A stretch of DNA of 64,000 nt from Clostridia bacterium (GCA_029099685.1 JAQXOO010000009.1:1-64000); one strand, 5' to 3'; shown: positions 16,370 through 25,188, counted from the first letter of the stretch. Numbers and translations are program-made. The notes: generated by a model from the sequence alone, not told the origin.

Positions 16370-17058
16370 ACGCGCTGGTGCAAAACTGCGCCTGCTTCGG
16401 CGTATTTCTCTGTCTGGGGGCGTATTTTCTGGCGGTGCGCATCAACCGGCGGTGGAAAAGTCCTCTCACCAATCCGCTGCTGCTGGCGGTGGCCTGCGTC
16501 ATTGCCGTGCTGGTGCTGTGCCGGGTGGATTACACGGTGTTTCGTGACAGCGCCGGCCCTCTGAGCTATCTGCTCACTCCGGCCACGGTCAGTCTGGCCA
16601 TCCCGCTGTACCGCCAGCTGGAGCAGCTCAGGCGGCACGCCCGGGCCATCGTGCTGGGCGTTTTGTCGGGGGTGCTGACCTCCGGCCTGTCCATTCTGGC
16701 CATGAGCGCCCTGTTCGGCCTGAGCCACGCCCATTATGTTACCCTGCTGCCCAAATCGGTGACTACCGCCATCGGCATGAGTCTGTCCTCTGAGCTGGGC
16801 GGCGCCGCAGCCATCACAGTGACCGCCATCGTGGTCACCGGCATCCTGGGCAACTGCATGGCGGTGTTTTTGTGCCGCCTGTTCCGCATCACCGAGCCGG
16901 TGGCCAGAGGCATTGCCATCGGCACCGCCTCCCACGCCTTGGGCACCTCCAAAGCCATCGAGCTGGGCGAGGTGGAGGGCGCCATGAGCGGCCTGTCCAT
17001 CGCCGTGGCCGGGCTGATGACGGTGGTGGCGGCCCAGGTGTTTGCCATGCTGCTGTAA
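16366..17058 (+). CDS. lrgB: LrgB family membrane protein
   Basis: A 230-residue protein with repeated helices and the family motifs LTPATVSLAIPLYRQ, LLPKSVTTAIGMSLS and GIAIGTASHALGTSKAIELG. It partners LrgA; translational coupling is shown by the 4-bp ATGA overlap and an AAAGGGGGCG ribosome site inside lrgA. Confidence 0.9.
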   Translation: MNALVQNCACFGVFLCLGAYFLAVRINRRWKSPLTNPLLLAVACVIAVLVLCRVDYTVFRDSAGPLSYLLTPATVSLAIPLYRQLEQLRRHARAIVLGVLSGVLTSGLSILAMSALFGLSHAHYVTLLPKSVTTAIGMSLSSELGGAAAITVTAIVVTGILGNCMAVFLCRLFRITEPVARGIAIGTASHALGTSKAIELGEVEGAMSGLSIAVAGLMTVVAAQVFAMLL

Positions 17059-17495
17059 TCGGCGGCTCTTAGGCCGGGATGGTGCAGCGCCCCTCAACTG
17101 TATCATATTTCCGGCCAGTCAGCGCGGCTTGACCGTAAGAACCCACAGTTCCAACCCCACATTCTCTTTTCGTCCCGCCGAAAAGAGAACGTGCCGTTGA
17201 CGGTACAAGAGAAAAGGGCGGCCGGGGGAGCTGTCCCGTTATGGCGCACTCCCCCGGACCCCCTGCTGAGCGCGCCGCGAACGGATACTTTTTCGCCCCA
17301 CAAGTCTTTTCCGCGGCACCCGCCAATGGGGCCTTTTTGCTTCGTCTTTTGGGCAGACAGGGGTCCGGGGGCGCAGCGCCCCAAAGCTGCCCACAGGTGG
17401 CTCTTGGGCCGAGATGGCGCAGCGCCCCAAAGCTATCCGCAGGCGGCTCTTGGACCGAAACGGCGCAGCGCCCCTCCCTTGTCCCGGCCCCAAAC
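17059..17495. repeat. Intergenic repeat cluster A
   Basis: About 430 bp without credible genes. It contains units related to GGCTCTTGGGCCGAGATGGC plus GCAGCGCCCCAAAGCT at roughly 17064-17095, 17370-17399, 17400-17446 and 17446-17476. It also contains a block at about 17108-17360 whose reverse complement recurs at about 55110-55362. Inside the block are a perfect 11-bp hairpin (TTCTCTTTTCG/CGAAAAGAGAA, 17162-17189) and a CCGGGGGAG/CTCCCCCGG hairpin. Open frames here occur on all strands and look like artefacts of GC-rich repeats. Confidence 0.85.
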
Positions 17496-17526
17496 AAAAA
17501 AGCACCCCCTCGGGGGTGCTTTTTGT
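17496..17526. terminator. Bidirectional terminator
   Basis: AAAAAAGCACCCCC TC GGGGGTGCTTTTT hairpin at the 3' end of the CBS gene. Confidence 0.9.
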
Positions 17527-17575
17527 GATTGATTTTGATGCTGACGGAAGAAACTGCCGCCGGAACGGCCTATTT

Positions 17576-17998
17576 TTATGCCCGTTTCAGAAACTGCTGC
17601 AGCTTCAGCTCCTGGCACAGATAGGAGATGACCTTTTTCCGGGTGATGATGCCGATGAACATGCCCCGGTCGTCCACCACGGGGGCAAAGTTCTGCTCCA
17701 TGGAGGATTCCAGCAGGTCCTCAATGTCCATGGAGGCCATCAGCGGCTTGTAATCCTTGCGGTGGGGGACGCCTTTCAGCGGTGTTTTGTCCACATCGGC
17801 AAAGCCGTTTTCCAGCCGGCGGATGCGCCACAGCAGGTCGCCCTCGGTGATCGTGCCCACATATTGCCCGGAGCGACGGATGATGGGGATGGAGGTGTAC
17901 CGGACCCGCTCCATCACCTTCAGCGCCTGGCCGATGGTAAAATCTTCATACAAATAGGATACTTCCTGTTTCGGGGTGAGGAAGAGCAGGATATTCAT
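17576..17998 (-). CDS. CBS-domain-pair protein
   Basis: The 140 residues consist of two CBS motifs: FTIGQALKVMERVRYTSIPIIRRSGQYVGTITEGDLL and the second around LLESSMEQNFAPVVDDRGMFIGIITRKKVI. CBS pairs bind adenine nucleotides and act as energy sensors. The protein has no other domain, so its effect must be through a partner. A Rex-like palindrome lies 32 bp upstream, linking it to NADH/NAD state. Confidence 0.88.
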   Translation of the reverse strand: MNILLFLTPKQEVSYLYEDFTIGQALKVMERVRYTSIPIIRRSGQYVGTITEGDLLWRIRRLENGFADVDKTPLKGVPHRKDYKPLMASMDIEDLLESSMEQNFAPVVDDRGMFIGIITRKKVISYLCQELKLQQFLKRA

Positions 17999-18029
17999 AC
18001 AGATTCCTTTCTCAGAAAAAGTGCGGATC

Positions 18030-18047
18030 GTGTGAATTCTTTCACAA
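18030..18047 (-). promoter_or_regulatory. Rex-like redox operator
   Basis: On the minus strand this reads TTGTGAA AGAA TTCACAC, matching 17 of 18 positions of the TTGTGAANNNNTTCACAA pattern bound by Rex. It sits between a possible promoter and the CBS gene. Confidence 0.6.
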
Positions 18048-18114
18048 TTTCAGCTTATCACATTCCTATGCGAAATACAAGAAAAGAACCGTAAATAATC
18101 TTTAAAGTTTTGCC

Positions 18115-19749
18115 TTAATCCTTTCGGATGGAGCCCGCCTGGCGAATGTCGCCCTCGGCGGCGGCGTCCTGGATGAGCACCTTGTCCCCCACACTCAAAA
18201 TGATGGCGCTTTCACACTGTCCGGCGGAGACGGCATAGAAGCAATCCTCGCCGATGAGGCGGAAATAATACCAGCTGTTGCCCTCGATGACGGCGGTGCG
18301 GATCTCGTCAATGACGCCGGTGACGCCCGTTTCGCCGCCCTGCGCCAGGCCCTCCTGCCGAAGCAGCTTGGAATAGGTGTTCTTGCACTCGGCCACGGTG
18401 GCGCCGGTGGCCACCACGTTATATTTCTGCACGTTGACCATGGCGTACATCTTCACCAGCCCGGCGTTGTCCTTCAGCGACATAAAATAGGAGGGCTGAC
18501 CGTCCACGTTGAGCAGCAGGGGGAAGGTGGCCCGGTAATTCAGATGCTGCACCACGCCCATGGCGGAATCCATGGCGGAATACTCCTCCGCGCCGGCGCA
18601 GGGATAATATTTGGCCTCCTTGGTCCGCTGGTTCACCAGGATGAAGCCGATGTTGCTTTCATCGCCGCCCACGCTGGTGACGCCGGTGTAAACATATACA
18701 TCGTCATTGAGGGCGATGTAGTTATAGCCCTGGGTGGTGACGGTGCAGCCCTTTTGGCCGAACATGGAGTTGAAGAAGCCGTTCTGATACTGGCCATAAT
18801 AGTCATACTGCCGGATGATCAGGTCGGCGGAGTACACCCGGTCCACCCAGTCGGGGATCTCTTCGGCGGCGTAATAGGTGCTCTCGCCGGTGACGGCGTT
18901 GACCAGCACGGCGCCCGCTACGTCGGTGCCGCCGAACAGGCCGATGGTCTTTACCTGGCGGGGGCAGATCCACCAGGGGGTGCCTTCCTCGTCGATCTCA
19001 AAATTGGCCTCGTCAAACAGGAAGGTTGGGTAGCGGAACCGCAGCAGCCGGTACAGGTTGCGGCCGAAGTGGTCATAGGTGGTGTATTTCATACCCTGCT
19101 CCAGGCGCACCACCTCCGCCGTCTGGGAGACCATGTTCACCCGCACATAGGCCGGCAGGCCGGCGCTCATGTTGTTGAGCCACTTGAACAGGTCGCCGTA
19201 GCGCAGGGTGGCCACCCGCACCGGGCTGTCCTGATAGTTGATCTGGGAATAATTGTCCGCCACCTCGAACTGGGACACCATGTCCGCCAGCTCGCCCAGC
19301 TTGCGGCTGCCCAGCATGGCCGCGGAATCCTTGTCCAGCATGGGGATCTTGTCAAAGGAGATCTCTGCCACATCGGCGGTGAAGTCCCCCTCCTGAATGG
19401 GCAGAAGGCGGGTATAGGCGCCGCTGCGGAACACCACGCTGCCCAGCAGCGAGCCCACCAGCAGCAGGATGATGAGGGCGGCGCAGGCCATCAGCGGCCA
19501 TTTGCAGCGCTTCCACACCGTGCGCAGCGCCTCGTGGTTCTCGCCGTCGGAATAGTCGCCGGTGATGAGGGTCAGCAGGCAGAACACCGCCGCGCAGGCC
19601 AGAAAGAAAATGTAAAAGGCCGGGTCATGAAGATTGATGGCGGGCAGCGCCAGATAAAAATACAGGGCGGCAAACACCAGCGTCAGGATGATGCACAGCG
19701 GCAGCTTGCTTTTGCCCACGATGACAGCTTTTTTCTTGGGAATGCCCAT
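18115..19749 (-). CDS. Large membrane-anchored protein of unknown function
   Basis: A 544-residue protein with three hydrophobic helices in the first ~120 residues (around LCIILTLVFAALYFYLALP, FYIFFLACAAVFCLLTLIT and PLMACAALIILLLVGSLLG) and then a soluble, probably extracytoplasmic part of about 400 residues. The soluble part is rich in Tyr and has GLFGGTDVAGAVLVNAVTGE, suggestive of repeated beta strands as in PepSY-like folds. It ends with an OB-like segment (residues near ILSVGDKVLIQD). The start at 19749 follows AAAGGAGG. I do not recognise a named family. Confidence 0.75.
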   Translation of the reverse strand: MGIPKKKAVIVGKSKLPLCIILTLVFAALYFYLALPAINLHDPAFYIFFLACAAVFCLLTLITGDYSDGENHEALRTVWKRCKWPLMACAALIILLLVGSLLGSVVFRSGAYTRLLPIQEGDFTADVAEISFDKIPMLDKDSAAMLGSRKLGELADMVSQFEVADNYSQINYQDSPVRVATLRYGDLFKWLNNMSAGLPAYVRVNMVSQTAEVVRLEQGMKYTTYDHFGRNLYRLLRFRYPTFLFDEANFEIDEEGTPWWICPRQVKTIGLFGGTDVAGAVLVNAVTGESTYYAAEEIPDWVDRVYSADLIIRQYDYYGQYQNGFFNSMFGQKGCTVTTQGYNYIALNDDVYVYTGVTSVGGDESNIGFILVNQRTKEAKYYPCAGAEEYSAMDSAMGVVQHLNYRATFPLLLNVDGQPSYFMSLKDNAGLVKMYAMVNVQKYNVVATGATVAECKNTYSKLLRQEGLAQGGETGVTGVIDEIRTAVIEGNSWYYFRLIGEDCFYAVSAGQCESAIILSVGDKVLIQDAAAEGDIRQAGSIRKD

Positions 19750-19833
19750 GAAAACGCCTCCTTTTTTCAAATTACAGTTCAAATTAAAAAATCTTACCCC
19801 AGTTTAATTTCAGTATAACAGATGAACAGGGGC

Positions 19834-19862
19834 TTGACAAGCCTCGGTGTTCTATGTATAAT
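19834..19862 (+). promoter_or_regulatory. Promoter of the PadR operon
   Basis: TTGACA at 19834-19839 and TATAAT at 19857-19862 with 17-bp spacing. Confidence 0.85.
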
Positions 19863-19876
19863 GCAGGCATAGAACA
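19848..19876 (+). promoter_or_regulatory. Palindromic PadR operator
   Basis: Perfect 9-bp arms TGTTCTATG / CATAGAACA with an 11-bp centre that includes the -10 box. PadR proteins bind ATGT-N8-ACAT-like palindromes over their own promoters, so autorepression is likely. Confidence 0.75.
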
Positions 19877-19911
19877 TCAAGGTATTATGTCCGAAGGAAA
19901 GGAGCGGTCTC

Positions 19912-20247
19912 ATGGAAAAAAACGGATTGGCGGGGAGCGTCAGCCTGCTGGTGCTCAGCCTGCTGCGGGATGGGGACAAGTACGGCTACGAGATGATCTC
20001 CCAGTTGGCGCTGCGGTCAGAACAGGTCTTTGAGCTGAAGGAGGGCACCCTTTACCCGGTGCTGCACCAGCTGGAGCGGGAGGGCTGTCTGGAGAGCTAT
20101 TCCGCCCAGGCGCCCTCGGGCCGTGCGCGGAAGTATTACCGCCTGACCTCCCGGGGCCGCAAGGCCCTTGCGGACCAGGAGGCGGCGTTCCGCCGGGTGG
20201 CCGGAGCGGTGGAGCAGGTACTTCGCCGCAGCTGCCCGGAGGCCTGA
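19912..20247 (+). CDS. PadR family transcriptional regulator
   Basis: The 111-residue winged-helix protein has the family signature YGYEMISQLALRS, ELKEGTLYPVLHQLEREG and RKYYRLTSRGRKAL. PadR repressors of this small class commonly control the adjacent membrane or cell-envelope-stress operon. GGAAAGGAG precedes the start. The next gene begins 10 bp downstream, so they share a transcript. Confidence 0.92.
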   Translation: MEKNGLAGSVSLLVLSLLRDGDKYGYEMISQLALRSEQVFELKEGTLYPVLHQLEREGCLESYSAQAPSGRARKYYRLTSRGRKALADQEAAFRRVAGAVEQVLRRSCPEA

Positions 20248-20257
20248 GGTGGCCGCC

Positions 20258-21037
20258 ATGAACCGCTATGATGCCGCGCGGTGGGCCGACGCGGCCGTCC
20301 GCGGCATTGTGTCCAAACAGGAGCAGGCCCGGGCCCGTCAGGAGCTGCTGGACCATATGGAGGACCACGCGGAAGCCCTGACGGCGGCGGGCTTTTCCGC
20401 CGGGGAGGCCCAACAACAGGCCGTTTTGGCCATGGGCGACCCGGAGGTCACGGCCAGGCTGCTGCGAAAGGCCCACCAGCCCCTTTTGACCCGGCTGGTG
20501 CAGGCGGCACGGGTGGTGACCATCTGCCTGGCGGTGGCGGCGGCGCTGGCGCTGCTTGTTTCCTTTGTAAAGAAAGACAACTTGCTGCCCCACTGGTTCC
20601 AGGGCACGCCCTATCCCCAACTGCAGGAGGCCTATTTTGCCCAGCCCGCCGATGACAGCGTCCTGCTGCGCCGGGTGTGCCAGCCCGGGGCCAGCCTGCC
20701 CGTGGGGGATTACACCCTGCGGGTACACAAGGTGGCCCTCGATCAGCGGGAAAACCGGTGGGAAGTCAATATGCTGATAGAAATGGACGGCAAATACTTG
20801 TGGCAAGACCCGCCGGTTCTGCCGGAGGGCAGCCGGTTTTTTGTGGACGGGCAGGCCTTTGATTTTGGACACGTTGCCTTTTGGGGCCACCGGCAGGGCG
20901 GCAGCTTTTACAGTTGGTTCTCTCTGGAACTGCCCGAAGAGCCCGACGGCCTGACGCTGGAGCTGCCCTGTGAGGGCCGTACCTATGTCCTGCGGATCGA
21001 CCTGAAAGGAGGGGATGTCTATGAAAAAGCCCGTTAA
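20258..21037 (+). CDS. HAAS-like N-terminal domain membrane protein
   Basis: A 259-residue protein. The N-terminal 75 residues (VSKQEQARARQELLDHMEDH, GDPEVTARLLRKAH) match the permease-prefix/HAAS-type domain that often follows PadR genes and is thought to interact with the regulator. One membrane helix (about 82-105) is followed by a ~150-residue outside domain of unknown fold. Its stop overlaps the next gene. Confidence 0.75.
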   Translation: MNRYDAARWADAAVRGIVSKQEQARARQELLDHMEDHAEALTAAGFSAGEAQQQAVLAMGDPEVTARLLRKAHQPLLTRLVQAARVVTICLAVAAALALLVSFVKKDNLLPHWFQGTPYPQLQEAYFAQPADDSVLLRRVCQPGASLPVGDYTLRVHKVALDQRENRWEVNMLIEMDGKYLWQDPPVLPEGSRFFVDGQAFDFGHVAFWGHRQGGSFYSWFSLELPEEPDGLTLELPCEGRTYVLRIDLKGGDVYEKAR

Positions 21038-21704
21038 ACTGCTGGTCTATCTGCTGATTTCAGCGGTTATCCTGTTTTTCCTGTGGGCCAGAGCCGAATG
21101 TCCCCGCCTAACCGCGCAGGGGGCGCTCAACCGCCTGGAAAGCAGCAATCTGGCGCCAAAAAGCAAATTTGTCTCGGCGCATTCTCTGGGAACCCTCAAC
21201 TCCAATGGCACCAACTATCAGCGATACATGGTGGCGGGTGTTACCGACACCCATCTGCACATGTCAGAGATCCGAAAAGGTGCTTTTCTCTGGCATCAGC
21301 CCGATCGCTTTTATATACCGCTGACCTCCTTTCCGCTGGAGCGCGCCATCGCCGGTCTCGCCCCTGATCAGTGGCCCTTTGACTTCTCCTTTTTCTGCTA
21401 CACCACCCTGCCCGCCCAGCGCTGGGAGGCCCAACTGACGGTCGGTTCCTTTGTCTGTACGCAGGAGGGAGCATGTGATCCCAGCGGATTTACGTTGTTC
21501 TCCTTTGACAAGCTCTCCAAGTATACCCGCTATGAGGAGCTGGAACCGTGGATCGAGGATAATCTGTCCGCCCGTGTGCATGACATGATCGGCGGCGGTT
21601 ACAACCAAGATTATCAAAAGGAAGACGTCACCCTGGAAGTGGTGCTGTATGACAGCGCCAACGCCGAGATCGCCCGGGTGGTCAAAGAATATCCCGCCGA
21701 ATAA
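21021..21704 (+). CDS. Single-span exported protein of unknown function
   Basis: The 227 residues begin with Lys-rich residues and one hydrophobic segment (VKLLVYLLISAVILFFLWA), then a soluble domain outside the membrane. I use the second ATG (21021), because AAAGGAGGGG abuts the first one. It overlaps the end of the HAAS-like gene by 17 bp, so it is the third gene of the PadR operon. No family recognised. Confidence 0.65.
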   Translation: MKKPVKLLVYLLISAVILFFLWARAECPRLTAQGALNRLESSNLAPKSKFVSAHSLGTLNSNGTNYQRYMVAGVTDTHLHMSEIRKGAFLWHQPDRFYIPLTSFPLERAIAGLAPDQWPFDFSFFCYTTLPAQRWEAQLTVGSFVCTQEGACDPSGFTLFSFDKLSKYTRYEELEPWIEDNLSARVHDMIGGGYNQDYQKEDVTLEVVLYDSANAEIARVVKEYPAE

Positions 21705-21742
21705 ACGGTTTTCCATCCCCGCAGCACAAGCGAACCTTTTTC

Positions 21743-21763
21743 AAAAGCCCTTCGGGGCTTTTT
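21743..21763 (+). terminator. Intrinsic terminator
   Basis: AAAAGCCC TTCG GGGCTTTTT: tight hairpin with a tetraloop, ending the PadR operon. Confidence 0.88.
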
Positions 21764-21765
21764 GA

Positions 21766-21794
21766 TTGAAGAATGTTTCCCGCCGTGTTATGAT
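21766..21794 (+). promoter_or_regulatory. Promoter of the rluA-like operon
   Basis: TTGAAG at 21766-21771 and TATGAT at 21789-21794, 17-bp spacing. Confidence 0.65.
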
Positions 21795-21817
21795 AAAGTA
21801 TCAAGAGAGGTGAGCGC

Positions 21818-22717
21818 ATGGAACGGCTGCAATATCTTTGCACCCCCGGGGACGAGGGGCTGGAGGTGCTGACCCTGCTGCGGCGGGAAATGCACCTTTC
21901 CACCAACCTTTTGCGGCAGCTGAAGGTAACGGAGCAGGGCATTTTGCTGGACGGCGTCCGGGTGACGGTGCGGCAAAGGGTGCGGCCCGGGCAGGTATTG
22001 TCCGTCCTGCGGGAGCCGGAAAGCGGCAGGGAACGCCGGGTGGAGCCCCGGGAAGGGCCGCTGGACATCGTCTATGAGGACGCGGACCTGATGATCCTCA
22101 ACAAGCCCGCCGGGCTGGCAGTGCATCCCAGCCCGGGCCATTACGACGGCGACACCCTGGGCAACCGGGTGGTGTGGCATCTGGCCCGTGGGGGCGAAAC
22201 TCCCACCTTCCGGGCCATCAACCGGCTGGACCGGGGAACCTCGGGCCTGATGACCTGCGCCAAAAACAAGCTGGCCGCCCAGCGGCTGGAGGAGCAGCTG
22301 GCCCAAAAGGGCATCCGCCGCACCTACCACGCTGTCTGCGAGGGCGCGGGCCTGCCGGAGCGCGGCGTCATCGACCTGCCCATCGGCAAGGCCGAGGGAA
22401 AAGGCATCATGCGCTGCGTCCGGGCGGACGGCCAGCGGGCCGTCACCCACTACCGGGTGCTGGCGGAGCAAAACGGCCGGACGCTGCTGGAAATTCAGCT
22501 GGATACCGGCCGCACCCACCAGATCCGGGTGCATTTCAGCCATCTGGGCCACCCCCTGTGCGGCGATTTCATGTACGGGCGGGAGCTGCCCGGCATGGCG
22601 GGCTTCGCCCTGCATTCCTGCGCCATTACCCTCACCCAGCCCACCACCGGCCGGGCCCTGGCCTTTTCCGCACCGGACCCCGCCGTTTTTGCCCGTTTAC
22701 TGGAGGGAACGCTATGA
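21818..22717 (+). CDS. RluA family pseudouridine synthase
   Basis: The 299 residues hold an N-terminal S4-like region (about 20-75) and the RluA catalytic domain with INRLDRGTSGLMTCAKN (catalytic Asp), DLMILNKPAGLAVHPSPGH and LLEIQLDTGRTHQIRVHFSHLGHPLCGD. It isomerises uridines in rRNA or tRNA; the target site cannot be assigned. Its stop overlaps the VanW gene start (ATGA). Confidence 0.92.
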   Translation: MERLQYLCTPGDEGLEVLTLLRREMHLSTNLLRQLKVTEQGILLDGVRVTVRQRVRPGQVLSVLREPESGRERRVEPREGPLDIVYEDADLMILNKPAGLAVHPSPGHYDGDTLGNRVVWHLARGGETPTFRAINRLDRGTSGLMTCAKNKLAAQRLEEQLAQKGIRRTYHAVCEGAGLPERGVIDLPIGKAEGKGIMRCVRADGQRAVTHYRVLAEQNGRTLLEIQLDTGRTHQIRVHFSHLGHPLCGDFMYGRELPGMAGFALHSCAITLTQPTTGRALAFSAPDPAVFARLLEGTL

Positions 22718-23538
22718 AACGCTTTTCACAATGGTCCCCTGTGACCTACCGGATGGCGGTGGAAAAAAACATCGCCCTGCGCCGGCTGCAGGACGCCCTG
22801 GCGGGCATCGCCTTCGCCCTGGAAAAGCAGGCGGAGCCGCTGCCCTGTCTCATCTATGCCCACAATTCCCTCATTCGCCGCACCCTGGGGCAGGTAGATA
22901 TGCGCCTGCAGGACAACAAGGCGGTGTCCCTGGGGCTGGCGGCCCCCTGCGTCAACGGCGTCCTCATCCGCCCCGGCGAGACCTTTTCCTTTTGGAAGCT
23001 GGTGGGCCGGTGCACCGCGAAGCGGGGCTTTTTGCCCGGCATGGTGCTGAAAAACGGCGTCCCCGGCGAAAGCGTGGGCGGCGGGATGTGCCAGTTTTCC
23101 AACCTGCTTCACTGGATGGCCCTGCACTCGGACCTGACGGTGGCCGAGCGGCACCACCACGATGACTACGACCTGTTCCCGGACTTCGGGCGGCAGGTGC
23201 CTTTCGGAGTGGGGACGTCCATCCTCTACAACTACCTGGATTACCGCCTCCGCAACGACACGGAGGATACCTATCAGATCCTGGTGCACAGCGACGGCCA
23301 GTACCTCCGGGGAGAGCTGCGGTGCACCCGGCTGCCCGGCCACGTGTGGCACGTCTCCTGCGAGGAGGAGTTCTTTTCCCTGGAAAACGGCCGGTGGTAC
23401 CGGAACAACCGGGTCTTCCGCCGGAAGGTGGACCGGGTCACTGGCAACACCCTGGAAAAGACTCTTTTGCAGCAGCCCCACGCCCGGGTGCTCTATGACG
23501 AACAATACATCGACCCCGCAAAAAGAATGGATGTTTAA
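22714..23538 (+). CDS. VanW family protein
   Basis: The 274 residues contain the VanW domain: PGETFSFWKLVGRCTAKRGF, GESVGGGMCQFSNLLHWMAL, AERHHHDDYDLFPDFGRQVPFGVGTSI and YLDYRLRND. VanW was named from vancomycin-resistance clusters, but the function is unknown and there are no van genes here. No signal peptide is visible. It is translationally coupled to the pseudouridine synthase. Confidence 0.9.
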   Translation: MKRFSQWSPVTYRMAVEKNIALRRLQDALAGIAFALEKQAEPLPCLIYAHNSLIRRTLGQVDMRLQDNKAVSLGLAAPCVNGVLIRPGETFSFWKLVGRCTAKRGFLPGMVLKNGVPGESVGGGMCQFSNLLHWMALHSDLTVAERHHHDDYDLFPDFGRQVPFGVGTSILYNYLDYRLRNDTEDTYQILVHSDGQYLRGELRCTRLPGHVWHVSCEEEFFSLENGRWYRNNRVFRRKVDRVTGNTLEKTLLQQPHARVLYDEQYIDPAKRMDV

Positions 23539-23541
23539 AAT

Positions 23542-25188
23542 ATGACCACTTTCCGACCCTTTGATGAACAGGGAAACATGATCCGCTCCGGCCGCACCGG
23601 CTGCGGCAAGCAGGGCGTGGTTTCGGCCGGACGTGCCGAGGCTGCCCAGATCGGCCGGGATATTCTGGCCCGGGGCGGCAACGCCATTGACGCGGCGGTA
23701 GCCGTGGCCTTTGCCATGGGCGTCTGCGAGCCCAACGCCAGCGGCATAGGCGGCGGCGGCTTTATGCTGATTCGGGATGGCAAAACCGGAAAGAGCGTCT
23801 TTCTGGACTTCCGTGAGAATGCTCCCATGGCCGCCACCCCCGCCATGTACACCCCCAAGGCCTCCGGCAGCAACTATGACAAGGATCTCTCCAACGTCTA
23901 CGGCGGCAAAGCGGTAGGCGTTCCCGGTGATGTGGCCGGTCTGCTGTACGCCCTGGAGCAATACGGCACCATGACCCCGGAGCAGGTGATTTCTCCCGCC
24001 GCCCAGCTGGCCCGGGAGGGCTATGTGGTCACCCCCCTGCTGAACGGCGACATGACCGAGCATCAGGAACAGCTGAAAACCTATGGCGATGGCTGGAAGA
24101 TTTATCTGAAGGACGGCCAGCCCTGGCCGGTGGGCAGCATCATTTCCAACCCTGATCTGGCAGACACCCTGGACAAGATCGCCAAGGGCGGCAAGGACGC
24201 TTTTTATAAGGGTGAGATCGCCGACAAGATCATCGCGCAGGTGGCAAAGGACGGCGGCGTGCTGACCCATGAGGATCTGCAGAACTTCAAGGTTCGGGTG
24301 CTGGAGCCGGTGCGGTGCACCTATCGGGGCTATGAGCTGATCTCCTCGCCGCCTCCCTCCTCCGGCGGCACCCACGTGGCCCAGATCCTCAACGTGCTGG
24401 AAAACTTCGACGTATCCGCTCTGGAAGTCAACAGCGTGGAGTATCTCCACCTGTTCTCCGAAGTGTTCAAGATGTGCTACGCCGACCGTGCGGCCCACAT
24501 GGGCGACCCCAACTTCGTCAAGGTGCCGCTGGAAGGCCTGCTGAGCAAGGACTATGCCAAAGAGCTGGCTGCCCGTTTTGACCCCGAAAACGCCCACAAG
24601 CCTACGGCCGGCGATCCCTGGAAGCACGAAAGCATCTCTACCACCCACTTCTCCATCGCCGACTGCGAGGGCAATCTGGTGGCGGTCACCCGTACCATCA
24701 ACCACTTCTTCGGCTCCTGCGTGGTGCCCGAAGGCACCGGCTTTTTGCTCAACGACGAGATGGCGGACTTCTCCCTTGACCCCAACTCGGCCAACGCCGT
24801 GGCGGGCGGAAAGGTGCCCCTGTCCTGTATGTCCCCCACCTTTATCCTGAAGGACGGCAAGCCCTTTGCCGTTTTGGGCAGTCCCGGAGGCATCCGCATC
24901 ATTTCCTCGGTGGTGCAGGTCATTTCCAAGATGATCGACCACGGCATGAATCTGGAAGACGCCATCGGCTCCCCCCGTATTGGCGACGACCACACCGACC
25001 GGATCATTTATGAGAGCCGCATTCCCGCCGAAACCATCGAAAAACTGCAGGCCATGGGCCATCCGGTGAAGGGTTATGACGACTGGAACCGCATCATGGG
25101 CAGCGTCAACGGCTGCGCCATCCTGCCCGACGGCACCATCGTGGGCGCCGCCGATCCCCGCCGTGACGGTCTGGCCATGGGTCTGTAA
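23542..25188 (+). CDS. ggt: Gamma-glutamyltransferase family protein
   Basis: A 548-residue Ntn hydrolase. The precursor would be cut before the Thr of STTHFSIADCEGNLVAVTRTIN, and SPRIGDDHTD and GSPGGIRIISSVVQVI belong to the small subunit. The large-subunit motif DAAVAVAFAMGVCEPNASGIGGGGFMLI is intact. It transfers or hydrolyses gamma-glutamyl groups of glutathione-like compounds. There is no signal peptide, unlike many exported GGTs, so it may be cytosolic. Confidence 0.92.
   Translation: MTTFRPFDEQGNMIRSGRTGCGKQGVVSAGRAEAAQIGRDILARGGNAIDAAVAVAFAMGVCEPNASGIGGGGFMLIRDGKTGKSVFLDFRENAPMAATPAMYTPKASGSNYDKDLSNVYGGKAVGVPGDVAGLLYALEQYGTMTPEQVISPAAQLAREGYVVTPLLNGDMTEHQEQLKTYGDGWKIYLKDGQPWPVGSIISNPDLADTLDKIAKGGKDAFYKGEIADKIIAQVAKDGGVLTHEDLQNFKVRVLEPVRCTYRGYELISSPPPSSGGTHVAQILNVLENFDVSALEVNSVEYLHLFSEVFKMCYADRAAHMGDPNFVKVPLEGLLSKDYAKELAARFDPENAHKPTAGDPWKHESISTTHFSIADCEGNLVAVTRTINHFFGSCVVPEGTGFLLNDEMADFSLDPNSANAVAGGKVPLSCMSPTFILKDGKPFAVLGSPGGIRIISSVVQVISKMIDHGMNLEDAIGSPRIGDDHTDRIIYESRIPAETIEKLQAMGHPVKGYDDWNRIMGSVNGCAILPDGTIVGAADPRRDGLAMGL

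Noticed and set aside
17059..17495. CRISPR array or phage att region at repeat cluster A
   Set aside because: Unit spacing is irregular, units are imperfect, there are no unique equal-length spacers and no cas or phage genes nearby.
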